Shown: positions 37,075-45,633, numbered from the stretch's first letter. The stretch is DNA of 64,000 bases from Actinomycetota bacterium (GCA_014238065.1 JABABU010000020.1:62001-126000), one strand, 5' to 3'. Notes: generated by a model from the sequence alone, not told the origin. A program made the numbers and translations.

Positions 37075-37704
37075 ATGCCAATAGTTGAAGCAGAAGCGGA
37101 ACTGTTTGCCGATGACCCTTTGGAGGCGCTGGGCCGGGAGATTCGCCAGTTGCGCCGAGCGCGAGAACTGACGCTTGCCGATCTCGCCGATTCTTCTGGC
37201 TTATCGCTCAGCTTTCTCTCCAAGATCGAACGCGGGGTGTCGAAGCCGTCGCTGACGTCGCTGCAAGACATAGCGGAAGCCCTCGATGTGCAGGTTGGCT
37301 GGTTCTTCAACAATGTTGATGCCGCCCCGACCGAGGAGCAGCCCTTTGTTGTGCGGTCGCATCGTCGCCGCCGACTCACCTACTCAGGTATGGCCGGGAC
37401 GGACTACCTCGGTTTTGAGGACCATCTCCTGTCGGCATCGCTCGATGGACAGCTCGCCTTGGGGCAGTCGCGCTACGCCCCCGGCGGGAGCACTGGCGAC
37501 GACCTCCAGGTCCACGAAGGCGAGGAGGCCGGCCTGATCATCGAAGGCACGATCGAGCTGACAGTCGACGGCGCCACCTTCGTGCTCGACGCGGGCGACA
37601 GCTTCTCGTTCCCTGGCGATCTTCCCCACCGGTACGAAAACACGTCTGCTCATGACGCGGTGCTTGTCTGGGCCAACTCGCCGCTCAGTCTGCGCCGAAA
37701 GTAG
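37075..37704 (+). CDS. XRE-family regulator with C-terminal cupin domain
   Basis: A 209-residue one-component regulator. The helix-turn-helix is LGREIRQLRRARELTLADLA ... SGLSLSFLSKIERGVSKPS. The C-terminal cupin reads QVHEGEEAGLIIEGTIELT and GDSFSFPGDLPHRYENTS, with the metal-binding His/Glu pattern partly kept. Such proteins usually sense a small molecule and control the adjacent catabolic genes. It is divergent from the racemase-sulfotransferase-Rieske-OYE operon. An in-frame ATG at 37054 exists, but it overlaps the putative -10 box and adds a hydrophobic MPYIILF, so 37075 is preferred. Confidence 0.8.
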   Translation: MPIVEAEAELFADDPLEALGREIRQLRRARELTLADLADSSGLSLSFLSKIERGVSKPSLTSLQDIAEALDVQVGWFFNNVDAAPTEEQPFVVRSHRRRRLTYSGMAGTDYLGFEDHLLSASLDGQLALGQSRYAPGGSTGDDLQVHEGEEAGLIIEGTIELTVDGATFVLDAGDSFSFPGDLPHRYENTSAHDAVLVWANSPLSLRRK

Positions 37705-38070
37705 GGCTGTAGCCGTGAGCGCGGGGCGACGATTATCGCGGTTGCGTCAATGTCAAAGTCGACGGAGCTCCTCGCTCTCGGAGCTTCCGCGGTGATCGAT
37801 CGAGACGCTACGAACCTTGCCGAGCAGGTTCCAGAGGCTGCCCCAAACGGGCTGATCGACGCGGTGGCCGACGTCGTTGGCGGGACCGTGTTTGAGGCGA
37901 TGGTGCCGCTTCTCCGACGAGGTGGTCGTTTCGCCACATCCGGTGCGATCTCAGGACCTATCGCCGAACTCGACCTCCGGATCCTGATCTACCGGGATCT
38001 GTATTTCGCGGGGGCCACCGTGTGCCCTCCGGGCACTATGGCGAAGGTGGTAGCCCTGATTAACGAGGGA
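37705..38070 (+). pseudogene. Truncated medium-chain (zinc/quinone) dehydrogenase fragment
   Basis: The frame after the regulator stop reads RGATIIAVASMSKSTELLAL, GASAVIDRD, DAVADVVGGTVFEAMVPLLRRGG and LRILIYRDLYFAGATVCPPGT, the Rossmann half of an MDR-family quinone reductase/alcohol dehydrogenase. The N-terminal GroES-like domain and the glycine-rich loop are missing. The last MDR-like residues (KVVALINEG) run straight into an unrelated sequence. It looks like a piece of a gene carried in with the island. An ATG at 37750 could still start a hybrid protein. Confidence 0.65.
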
Positions 38071-38283
38071 CGAAGTTTGCTGAAGCAGCTGGTGGGAGGC
38101 CAAGCACGGGCCAACAAGCAGGACGGCGTGTCACCTGAAGACACCACTCCCCTGCCGCTGGTGTTCAATCTGCTGGGCTTCAAATTCGAGACACCGGGCA
38201 GCTACACGGTGTCGGTCGAACTCGCAGGCGAGTCATCAGGGCACATTCCGCTCAAACTGCGCGCCGTGCCCGACAGTGGTTGA
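38071..38283 (+). pseudogene. 3' remnant of a DUF6941-like gene, fused in frame to the MDR fragment
   Basis: Reads KQLVGGQARANKQDGVSPED, then TTPLPLVFNLLGFKFETPGS and YTVSVELAGESSGHIPLKL to a stop at 38283. This is the beta-rich C-terminal pattern of the same small family as the remnant at 31983 (GGQ, P-rich loop, PLPxxFN, PGxYxxxxxxxGE). Nothing in an MDR dehydrogenase resembles it. Together with the 5' piece it covers most of a gene of about 400 bases, with roughly 100 bases missing. The exact junction is uncertain by a few codons. Confidence 0.55.
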
Positions 38284-38297
38284 GGCAGGCAACGGCT

Positions 38298-39191
38298 TCA
38301 CACAGTTTCGTCGGACGGCCAGTTCGGCTGCAGAAGGTGCCACTGTTCTGGCGCGTACCGGATGAGGGCGGCGAGACCGTCGGCCAAGTCGGTAGTGACC
38401 CGAACAACGTCCTGCCGAATACGTTTGTGATGACGGTCGAGATCGAGCGACGCCTTGACCACGCCGTAGTGCATCCCATTCGGCTCGAAGTACACGGCGG
38501 TTGGGAGAACCGGAGCCCCTGAACGAAGACCGAGCAGCGCCGGCCCTGCCGGAAGATCGGTCACCTCGTCGAAGAACATCACCGGCACGCCTCCCCCGGT
38601 GACGTCGCGATCGGAGAGAAGACACACGACCTCGTTCCGTGCGAGCGAAGAAGCAACCTTGCCGGCTGCCTTCGCGTCGGCGGCGATGACGTTCATTCCG
38701 AGCTCACCTCGGAAGTCGGCGAAGAAGTCGAAGAGTTCTTGGGGCTTGAGCGCCTCGACGACCACCGACACCGCGACGCCCTTCACCTGGGTCAGCCAGA
38801 AGCCGGCCCACTCCCATCCGCCCAGGTGTGGCAATGCGAGAATCACACCGTTGCCTTCAGCGAGAGCCGCCTCGATATGGCCATATCCGATCACGCGGAA
38901 GCCGGCATCGACCTGCTCAGACGTCTGCTTCGGCAATCGAAAGGACTCGACGTAGTACCTCACGTACGACTCGAAGCCGCTCTTCACCGCTACCCGAAGC
39001 TCGCTGTCGGTCGCGGCAGGCATCGCCCTTCGCATGTGCCGACCGAGCATCGCAGCCTTTCGTCGCGACAGAAGGGCCCAGACAACCCCGACCGGCCGCG
39101 GCAACCAGTTCGCCAGCCGGTCAGGAAGAAAGCCTGCGACAGCGAAGCCGAGCTTGTAGATCGCGACGATGATGCGTTGACCGAACGTCAT
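38298..39191 (-). CDS. patA: Phosphatidylinositol mannoside acyltransferase PatA-like
   Basis: A 297-residue protein of the LpxL/HtrB-like acyltransferase superfamily. The catalytic motif is LPHLGGWEWAGFW (H-x4-E). LLSDRDVTGGGVPVMFFDE gives the second conserved block, and PVLPTAVYFEPNG follows. In mycobacteria PatA adds palmitate to the mannose of PIM1. The gene follows pgsA by 22 bases. The stop lies 14 bases from the end of the island remnant. Normal neighbour pimA is about 6.4 kb away. Confidence 0.87.
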   Translation of the reverse strand: MTFGQRIIVAIYKLGFAVAGFLPDRLANWLPRPVGVVWALLSRRKAAMLGRHMRRAMPAATDSELRVAVKSGFESYVRYYVESFRLPKQTSEQVDAGFRVIGYGHIEAALAEGNGVILALPHLGGWEWAGFWLTQVKGVAVSVVVEALKPQELFDFFADFRGELGMNVIAADAKAAGKVASSLARNEVVCLLSDRDVTGGGVPVMFFDEVTDLPAGPALLGLRSGAPVLPTAVYFEPNGMHYGVVKASLDLDRHHKRIRQDVVRVTTDLADGLAALIRYAPEQWHLLQPNWPSDETV

Positions 39192-39213
39192 CAGCTTCGA
39201 GCTCCGATCGGCC

Positions 39214-39897
39214 TCAGGACTGATCGGCGCGCTTTTCGCGCTTGCGATCTGGTCGGCGCGATGTGCGGGACCGGCGCCGCGCCACAGCTTCCGGTCGTGG
39301 CTGCGACGTCGGACGATCGACCGATGCCTGCTTCCACACCTTCCTGAATCGTTGCCCAGCGGTGAACAGTGTCGCGACGAGCATCACCCACAGCACAGGG
39401 ACGAGGATGACTTCGAACAAGAGACCGAAGGCCAGAACAATGATGCGCTCGGCGCGCTCCATGATGCCGCCCTTGGCGTCGTAGCCGAGGCTCTCGGCCT
39501 TCGCCCGCATGTAGGAGATCAGCGCACTGGCAGCCATCACCGCGAAAGGCAGGATCGCAGCCGTCCCACCGTCGGTTGAAGCCAGATGCCACGCAACACC
39601 TCCGAGGAGGAACGCATCGGTGACACGATCGGCCGTCGAATCGAAGAAGGCTCCGCGCTTCGACGAAGTTCCCGCCGCATTAGACACAGGGCCGTCGAGA
39701 AGGTCAGGAACCGCCGATGCGATCAGCGCCACCAGCCCGAACTTGAGCGAGCCCGATCCGATGATGAACGCGGCGAGGGCGGACATCAACAGCCCGATCA
39801 CAGTCAGGACATCTGCATTGACACCAGCCCGATGAAGACTCTTGCCGATCGGCTTCACGACCTGGTCAACGCCCTTGCGCCAGTATCCGTCGAACAT
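39214..39897 (-). CDS. pgsA: CDP-alcohol phosphatidyltransferase (phosphatidylinositol phosphate synthase type)
   Basis: A 227-residue membrane enzyme expected to join CDP-diacylglycerol and inositol phosphate. The active-site motif reads DLLDGPVSNAAGTSSKRG and AFFDSTADRVTD. The four aspartates and glycines of DxxDGxxAR...GxxxDxxxD are kept, but the AR pair is SN. ATG 39897 has a strong GGAGGAG site. An in-frame start 14 codons upstream is less likely. Adjacent patA and HIT genes match the mycobacterial PIM locus. Confidence 0.85.
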   Translation of the reverse strand: MFDGYWRKGVDQVVKPIGKSLHRAGVNADVLTVIGLLMSALAAFIIGSGSLKFGLVALIASAVPDLLDGPVSNAAGTSSKRGAFFDSTADRVTDAFLLGGVAWHLASTDGGTAAILPFAVMAASALISYMRAKAESLGYDAKGGIMERAERIIVLAFGLLFEVILVPVLWVMLVATLFTAGQRFRKVWKQASVDRPTSQPRPEAVARRRSRTSRRPDRKREKRADQS

Positions 39898-39987
39898 GTT
39901 CTCCTCCGGAGCCGTATGACTCGCGTGTGATGTCGCCACTGCACGACGAGGTCGCGGCGGCGGTTGCTTGAGCGTATGGGACCGAGC

Positions 39988-40608
39988 TCAGTTCACGTCA
40001 TCGCCAGCGGTAAGACCTTCACCGTCCACCACCTGATTCCCTCCGGTCAGAAACGTGCCATCAGCCGAGGCCAGACCGGTCCAGTCCTCGGGATTGGCCT
40101 CGACTAGTTGGTCGATAGTGCAGCCAGTGGCCGCGTCGACAAGCACCAGGCCTCGCTGCTCAGGCGGATCCTCGGCCGAGTACAGAAGGATCTTCCAGAC
40201 AGGACGACTCCGCAGTCCCCGCCACCCGAGTTGAGCCGAAGCATGACCGACAGGAAATCCGACGGACCTCGTCGCCACGACGAGGGCATCGTTCTCGTCG
40301 TGAATGAGCGGGACGGCTGCGAGCAGGTGATAGAGGCCGATGACGATCAAGGCGATTGCTCCGATCACGAGACCTCGATTGACGAGGATCGCATCGCCTC
40401 CGGCAGTGAAGGTCACGACCAAAGTGATGGCGGCGAGAACGATGTACAGCACACCAGGGACGCGTCGTCGCTTGTTGTCGGGAAACTCATAGGGTGTCGA
40501 GAACTCGCGGTCGAGATCCTCAGGGAGCTCATCGACGACGTCACTCAGGTCTTTTTCGTCGGCGGGCTCATGCTGCTCTGACACGCCGGACACGATACCG
40601 GTACACAC
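39988..40608 (-). CDS. Conserved hypothetical membrane protein
   Basis: About 200 residues. An acidic N-terminal region (DEKDLSDVVDELPEDLDREF) is followed by two close membrane segments (GVLYIVLAAITLVVTFTAGG and GLVIGAIALIVIGLYHLLAAV). A soluble C-terminal domain includes GFPVGHASAQLGWRGLRSRP and RGLVLVDAATG. No family recognised. Start uncertain: GTG codons at 40608, 40593 and 40584 are in frame. It sits between the HIT gene and pgsA, so a link to phospholipid metabolism or membrane biogenesis is possible but unproven. Confidence 0.7.
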   Translation of the reverse strand: MCTGIVSGVSEQHEPADEKDLSDVVDELPEDLDREFSTPYEFPDNKRRRVPGVLYIVLAAITLVVTFTAGGDAILVNRGLVIGAIALIVIGLYHLLAAVPLIHDENDALVVATRSVGFPVGHASAQLGWRGLRSRPVWKILLYSAEDPPEQRGLVLVDAATGCTIDQLVEANPEDWTGLASADGTFLTGGNQVVDGEGLTAGDDVN

Positions 40609-40649
40609 GTCGCTCCCCTGTTGTCAAAAACGGTGTTGTCGAGGCCGAA

Positions 40650-41162
40650 CTACCCCCAGGCGGCCCGAAGTCGTTCTCCGCTCACATCGAGCGCCTCTGG
40701 AATGACCCTGGTGCCTGCCACCGATGTCGTGAAGCTCGTGTCCCCCGACCACCTCGGCAGCACGTGCGCGTGGACGTGTCCCGGCACGCCAGCTCCGGCG
40801 GCGCGACCCTGATTGACACCGACGTTCACGCCGTCGGGTTCATATGACCTCTCGAGGGTCCTGGTCGCGATGCGGACACACCACCAGAACTCGTCATGCT
40901 CCTCTGACTGGAGATCGTCGACACGTGCAATGTGACGCCTCGGGAGCACAAGCATGTGGCCGTTGTTGTACGGGTAGAGGTTGAGCACCACATCAATGGT
41001 CTCACCGCGGTGGACCGACTGGATTGCTGCCACGCCCCCCAACTCGGCCATGACGCCGCACAACACGCACTCGGAGGGGTCTCTGGCATCGGATTTGACT
41101 GACTCGCCTCCGACGTAGTCGCCTCGCCACCCCGCCCACAGGCGTTCAAGTCGATCGGTCAC
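40650..41162 (-). CDS. HIT-family nucleotide hydrolase/phosphorylase
   Basis: A 170-residue histidine-triad protein. The triad is GHVHAHVLPRW, preceded by LYPYNNGHMLVLPRRHIARVDDL and the N-terminal CVLCGV zinc-type cysteines. The actinobacterial relative next to pgsA (Rv2613c in M. tuberculosis) is a diadenosine tetraphosphate phosphorylase. The same neighbourhood here supports that role, although assay data would be specific to that protein. Confidence 0.88.
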   Translation of the reverse strand: MTDRLERLWAGWRGDYVGGESVKSDARDPSECVLCGVMAELGGVAAIQSVHRGETIDVVLNLYPYNNGHMLVLPRRHIARVDDLQSEEHDEFWWCVRIATRTLERSYEPDGVNVGVNQGRAAGAGVPGHVHAHVLPRWSGDTSFTTSVAGTRVIPEALDVSGERLRAAWG

Positions 41163-41211
41163 GTCGGGTTCCCCTTGGAGCAGCGGCTAGTGGTTGCCGT
41201 TTGCATCTCCA

Positions 41212-42447
41212 TCATCGCGTCAGTTCTTCGAGGGTGAAGCCGGTCACGGCCCGAAGCGCCCGATCGAGGATGTGGTCATTCGTTCCCGCCACCCGCACCG
41301 CAGCACCGATGTGCTGAAAAAGCTCCCACGGCGCTTCGTCGCCGAAGCTGCCTGCGATCCGTTGCATCGTGTCGGCAGCCTGGTCGTAAACCTGTCGAAT
41401 TTCAGCCGAGCTACCCGTTCTGAAGAGATGCAGGTCGGGTAACTCAAGCGCACCCTTATTGCTGCTCGGGCGCCCGGCGGTGACCCACTCGGCCAAGCCC
41501 TCGTGCGCCCACAGCGGCGTTGCCGGTCCTGACGCTGTCACGCTCGCCATGTGGGTCAGTTCGTGGACGAGAATGTCGATCTGGCGCGCAGGGCTCCTCA
41601 ACGCCAGGTTTCCCTCCTGGGCAACGATTCGGGGAGCAACGACGAACCATCCTTCGGATCGATCGACGGACAGGGTCGTGAAGGCGACGAACTTCGATAC
41701 GTCGATCATCGGCTGGATCAGCCTTTCGAGCTCCTCGCTTCTCGCAGGCACCATCACCACCACCCGACCGGCCCACGGCCAAGGCCAACTCCGTTCGAAA
41801 CGATCGATGGCGTCCTCGGTCAGGTCGGCCAAGGCGGTGAGCCGAGCTCGGCTGGCGGTTCCGACGACCACGACGGTCTCGCGTCGCACGATCTCGGTGT
41901 CGTACAGTTCCCACAGCTCTCGGTCGCCGGCCAGACCAATACTCGACAAGGCGTGATCGCCGTGGAGTTTCCAGGCCCCATCGACATGCACGAAAGTCAT
42001 GAACAGTGATGAGATGTGATCGCGTTCGTCGAAATCACCGATGCGCATCGTTCGTTTGATCTCGAGGGTGATGGCTCGATTCCCGTCGATCACGTTGGCG
42101 CCTGGCGGGGAGAGATCGACAACCGGCTCGGCCAGCGCCTCCACGTAGGTGACGAGACCAATGGTTTCCGCTCCGAAAACCAGCCGCGATTCAGTGGCCC
42201 ACACCGAGGGACCTGCGCTCGGAGCAAGCGTCGCCATGTGCGCATCGACATCGGCATTCAAAACGGTCTCCGACCTCTGCTGCAGCAGCTCCGCGATCTT
42301 CGCAGCCGACCGTTCGACGTTCAGCTCTGAGAGAACAGGCACAGCGTCGGCCGACGTCGAATCCATCGTGATGCCCGAAGTCACAACGATGGCAGCGAGG
42401 ACCGAAACCGCGGCGCAACGAACTACCGGTCCGGATCGCGACGTCAC
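41212..42447 (-). CDS. Exported zinc metallopeptidase-like protein (peptidase MA type)
   Basis: A 411-residue protein with an N-terminal signal-like segment (CAAVSVLAAIVVTSGITM). A middle region follows that resembles an NTF2-like lipocalin-free domain (ETVLNADVDAHMATLAPSAG). The C-terminal domain has IDILVHELTHMASVT and LWAHEGLAEWV, an HExxH...E gluzincin pattern of the MA clan. Substrate unknown. Its start overlaps the mshC stop by 4 bases. Function in the cell envelope is inferred from the signal. Confidence 0.75.
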   Translation of the reverse strand: MTSRSGPVVRCAAVSVLAAIVVTSGITMDSTSADAVPVLSELNVERSAAKIAELLQQRSETVLNADVDAHMATLAPSAGPSVWATESRLVFGAETIGLVTYVEALAEPVVDLSPPGANVIDGNRAITLEIKRTMRIGDFDERDHISSLFMTFVHVDGAWKLHGDHALSSIGLAGDRELWELYDTEIVRRETVVVVGTASRARLTALADLTEDAIDRFERSWPWPWAGRVVVMVPARSEELERLIQPMIDVSKFVAFTTLSVDRSEGWFVVAPRIVAQEGNLALRSPARQIDILVHELTHMASVTASGPATPLWAHEGLAEWVTAGRPSSNKGALELPDLHLFRTGSSAEIRQVYDQAADTMQRIAGSFGDEAPWELFQHIGAAVRVAGTNDHILDRALRAVTGFTLEELTR

Positions 42448-43583
42448 GAAAGACCCAGCAGTCGCATCGACTCGCTCACTCCGCGGCCGTGCCGGGCCGC
42501 AGCGTCGATGGCCGCGACCGCGCCAGGCGTGTCAAGGTCATCGTCGAGCGCGTCGCGAACGTCTTCGAGGGCCGCGACCCCGCTGCCTGCGGCACGCCAC
42601 GTGGCCAGTCTGCGTTCAGCCGCGACAACGAGTTCCGAGTTCCACTCCCACTCAGAGCGGTAGTGCTCAGAGCTCAGAGCGAGCCTGATGGCCATCGGGT
42701 CGTGTTGACTCCTGAGGTGGCGGATGAACACCAGGTTGTCAGCTGACTTCGCCATCTTCTCACCGTCGCGGTGGACCATCGCGACGTGCATCCAGTGTCG
42801 GACGAAACCACCGCCAGTCACCGCTTCCGACTGGGCGTTCTCACATTCGTGGTGCGGGTAGATGAGATCGCTTCCTCCACCGTGGAGATCGATCACCGGC
42901 CCGAGTTCACGCAGCGCCAGCGCCGAACATTCGACATGCCAGCCAGGGCGCCCGGCGCCCCATCTCGAATCCCAGCTCGGTTCTCCAGCTCCTGAGCGAT
43001 GCCACAACACGAAGTCGAGCGGATGCTTCCTGCCAGCCCCTACGACCTCGCCAGCCGCGGCTCCACGCTCAGCCATCTCGAGCCAGTCGAGACCCGCCAG
43101 CTGACCGAACGAGGGGCTCGACGATGCGTCGAAAAACACCGAGCCCTCGGCCTCATAGGCATGACCGCTGCTGAGCACGCTGCCGATGAAAGAGCGAACA
43201 TCAGAGATGGCTGACGTTGCCCGCGGTTCGCTCCAGGGACGAAGCAGGCCAAGCGCGGCCATGTCGGCCTCCAACGTTGCGAGCGCCCCTGCCGCTAGAT
43301 CGAGGTAGTGCACCCCGAGTTGGGCCGCTCTGGCAAGAATGCTGTCGTCGACGTCGGTGATGTTGCGGACGCATCGAGTCTCGTGGCCGCGGTCTCTGAG
43401 CCGTCGCTGTAGAACGTCGAAGGTCAGAAACGTCGCTGCGTGACCGACGTGTGTCGCGTCGTAAGGCGTGATCCCACATGTGTACATACGCACAGGACCT
43501 TCGGGAGGCACGAAGTCGACGATGCGTCGCGACCGCGTCTCGTACAACCGCATAGGGCTTCCGACGTCGCTCATCATCTCCAT
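42444..43583 (-). CDS. mshC: Cysteine:1-D-myo-inosityl 2-amino-2-deoxy-alpha-D-glucopyranoside ligase
   Basis: A 379-residue class I cysteinyl-tRNA-synthetase-like ligase of mycothiol synthesis. It joins Cys to glucosamine-inositol using ATP. The MshC-type opening is VRMYTCGITPYDATHVGHAAT, with zinc ligands in GWHVECSAL and YPHHECENAQSE and the KMSKS-like EKMAKSADN. It is shorter than CysRS and lacks the anticodon-binding domain. Alternative starts exist (MRLYETRS at 43550). Its presence implies mycothiol as the low-molecular thiol. Confidence 0.9.
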   Translation of the reverse strand: MEMMSDVGSPMRLYETRSRRIVDFVPPEGPVRMYTCGITPYDATHVGHAATFLTFDVLQRRLRDRGHETRCVRNITDVDDSILARAAQLGVHYLDLAAGALATLEADMAALGLLRPWSEPRATSAISDVRSFIGSVLSSGHAYEAEGSVFFDASSSPSFGQLAGLDWLEMAERGAAAGEVVGAGRKHPLDFVLWHRSGAGEPSWDSRWGAGRPGWHVECSALALRELGPVIDLHGGGSDLIYPHHECENAQSEAVTGGGFVRHWMHVAMVHRDGEKMAKSADNLVFIRHLRSQHDPMAIRLALSSEHYRSEWEWNSELVVAAERRLATWRAAGSGVAALEDVRDALDDDLDTPGAVAAIDAAARHGRGVSESMRLLGLS

Positions 43584-43604
43584 CAGCGTGGCCGTTCGGA
43601 CCGG

Positions 43605-44279
43605 TCAGACGTCGTCGGGAATGCCGATGAGCTTCAGCGCGACGCGGGTGTTGTACCTCACGTTCAACTGCAGTAACACCGCGGTGAACGCTTCGATCGC
43701 GGTCGCGTTCGACAACTCACCGCAATCCAAGGCCCTGAACCCGGGGATCAGATTGACCAGCTCCGCCACTTCAGTGGCAACCTCTCGGTGATCACTGCAG
43801 ATCAACACATCACTCTCGACAGGATGATCGAGATCGCCGAGTTCGTTGGCGGGGACGTGCTGGAAGGCGGCGGCGACCCTGCACTTCGGCACCACGGCCT
43901 GCACGCTTGCCGCCACACTGCCGCGGGGCGGGATGAGGGGGATGAACTCGTTCCCAACACGCTCGAGCGCATTGGCCATCGTGACGACGATCTTTCCTGA
44001 GAGCTGGTCCTCTACGGACCGCGCCGTGACCGCTGCGGCCTCCCATGGCGTCGCGAGCACGACGAACTTCGCGCCGGCAGCGCCGTGGTTGTCGACGGCC
44101 CTGATGTCGAGCTCCCGGTCCGGCCAGCGTTCGAGCACGCCGTCGGTAGCCTCCATGGCCCGGTAGCGCGATCGGGACCCGAGAAAAACGGTAAGACCGA
44201 CCGAGGCAAGCCTTGCGGCGAGAGCCGTCCCGGCAGGGCCAGTTCCGCCGACAATTCCGATCTCCATCATATCTCTCAC
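43605..44279 (-). CDS. npdG: NADPH-dependent F420 reductase
   Basis: A 224-residue Rossmann protein (Fno/NpdG family) that transfers hydride between NADPH and coenzyme F420. The NADP site is EIGIVGGTGPAGTALAARLA with SRSRYRA. F420-site blocks include VLATPWEAA and KVVAAF-like RVAAAFQHVPA. The start may be the internal Met at 44267. It is divergent from fabI with a 96-base gap that must hold both promoters. It indicates use of F420 in this organism. Confidence 0.9.
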   Translation of the reverse strand: MRDMMEIGIVGGTGPAGTALAARLASVGLTVFLGSRSRYRAMEATDGVLERWPDRELDIRAVDNHGAAGAKFVVLATPWEAAAVTARSVEDQLSGKIVVTMANALERVGNEFIPLIPPRGSVAASVQAVVPKCRVAAAFQHVPANELGDLDHPVESDVLICSDHREVATEVAELVNLIPGFRALDCGELSNATAIEAFTAVLLQLNVRYNTRVALKLIGIPDDV

Positions 44280-44375
44280 GTCAGTAGCTCATCGAGCTTG
44301 CAGGACCGATCAAAGCCTGAGCAATGTAACGTCCGAAAGTCCGGTCGAGTCATTTCAGACGGAGGTTCATCACCC

Positions 44376-45146
44376 ATGGGAATTCTCGACGGTCGCAAAC
44401 TGCTGATCACCGGCGTCCTCACCGACGCATCTCTTGCCTACGCCGTTGCCGACCTGGCCATCGAAGAAGGCGCTGAGATCGTGCTGACAGGAGCAGGCCG
44501 AGGGCTCCGACTCACCGAGCGAACAGCGAGGAAGTTGCCGGTCACACCGGACGTCCTCGAACTCGATGTGACTGACCCGGAACAATTGGAGGCAGTAGCA
44601 GCGGACCTCACGCAACGGTGGGGCCGACTCGACGGTGTTCTTCACGCCATCGGATTCGCACCGGAGAGCTGCCTCGGTGGGAACTTCATGAACACCGAGT
44701 GGGAGGATGTCGCCGTCGCAGTCAATATCAGCGCCTTCTCGCTGAAGGCACTGGTAGCAGCCATGCATCCGCTACTGGCCAAGGCCAAGGGTTCTGTCGT
44801 CGGCCTCACGTTCGACGCAACCGTTGCGTGGCCGGCGTACGACTGGATGGGCGTGGCGAAGGCTGCGTTCGAATCGACGGCGCGGTATCTGGCCCGAGAT
44901 CTCGGCGGTGACGGCGTTCGCGTCAACTTGATCTCGGCCGGTCCTATCAGGACGATGGCAGCGAAGAGCATTCCGGGGTTCGCAGCGTTCGAAGACGCAT
45001 GGTCCGGCAAGTCTCCGCTCGGCTGGGACGTGAACGACCAAGCTGCCGTAGCCCGCAGCACCGTGGCCATGCTGTCGAACTGGTTTCCAGCCACGACGGG
45101 TGAAATCGTTCACGTCGACGGCGGCTATCACGCCATGGGTGCCTGA
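44376..45146 (+). CDS. fabI: Enoyl-ACP reductase, InhA/FabI type
   Basis: A 256-residue short-chain dehydrogenase of the FabI group that reduces trans-2-enoyl-ACP in type II fatty acid synthesis. MGILDGRKLLITGVLTDASLAYAVA is the start and NAD site. The catalytic Tyr and Lys are in YDWMGVAKAAFESTARYLA, and AGPIRTMAAKSI and TTGEIVHVDGGYHAMG follow. The details match mycobacterial InhA more than proteobacterial FabI. ATG 44376 has GGAGG 10 bases upstream. The frame opens far earlier, but that part is antisense to npdG. Confidence 0.93.
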   Translation: MGILDGRKLLITGVLTDASLAYAVADLAIEEGAEIVLTGAGRGLRLTERTARKLPVTPDVLELDVTDPEQLEAVAADLTQRWGRLDGVLHAIGFAPESCLGGNFMNTEWEDVAVAVNISAFSLKALVAAMHPLLAKAKGSVVGLTFDATVAWPAYDWMGVAKAAFESTARYLARDLGGDGVRVNLISAGPIRTMAAKSIPGFAAFEDAWSGKSPLGWDVNDQAAVARSTVAMLSNWFPATTGEIVHVDGGYHAMGA

Positions 45147-45159
45147 GGACCATCGGCTC

Positions 45160-45633
45160 TCAGAGCAGCCCGACATGTTGCCTCACGAGAGCAGGCACCG
45201 GCCCCGTCACAAGATTCGGTGCGGGACGTTCGGCGCCAGCGCTCTCTGCGGTCTCACGTTGACGCCGGATTTCCTGTAGCCGTAGCCAATCGCTGCGTTG
45301 TTGTTCGCGAAGCGATTGTTCGTACGCGGCGGCGTCAGATGCTGCTTCGATCGTCGATGCGTTCGCTCTGAGGCGAGTTGCCAGTTCGGTGGTGTCCGAT
45401 CTGAGCCGGTCGTAGTTGTCGAACCAGGCGTCGCGATGGCCTCCGCTCCACTGCTCGTCTGCGTTGGCGGCCAGTTCGGCGCGCCGCGCCGCTTGAGCGT
45501 CGAGCCGTCGAGCGGCCGCTCGAAGCGCCGAAGCAGCTTCCATGGCTGCAGCATGATTGAAATGGACATCGGCCCAGTTCGGCTGCCACGCCGGTCGCGA
45601 CTCCCGCGATGCAGGGCGATCAGGCGTTTCCAC
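45160..45633 (-). CDS. WXG100-like protein with C-terminal extension
   Basis: A 157-residue, mostly helical protein. Residues about 25-115 have a helix-turn-helix pattern with W62-S-G64 at the turn (DEQWSGGHRDAWFDNYDRL), as in WXG100/LXG proteins. About 40 further residues are charged and then proline-rich. It overlaps the smaller WXG100 gene by 14 bases and follows it, so the two probably form a secreted heterodimer or partner pair. Role as type VII substrate or partner is inferred from neighbours. Confidence 0.7.
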   Translation of the reverse strand: METPDRPASRESRPAWQPNWADVHFNHAAAMEAASALRAAARRLDAQAARRAELAANADEQWSGGHRDAWFDNYDRLRSDTTELATRLRANASTIEAASDAAAYEQSLREQQRSDWLRLQEIRRQRETAESAGAERPAPNLVTGPVPALVRQHVGLL

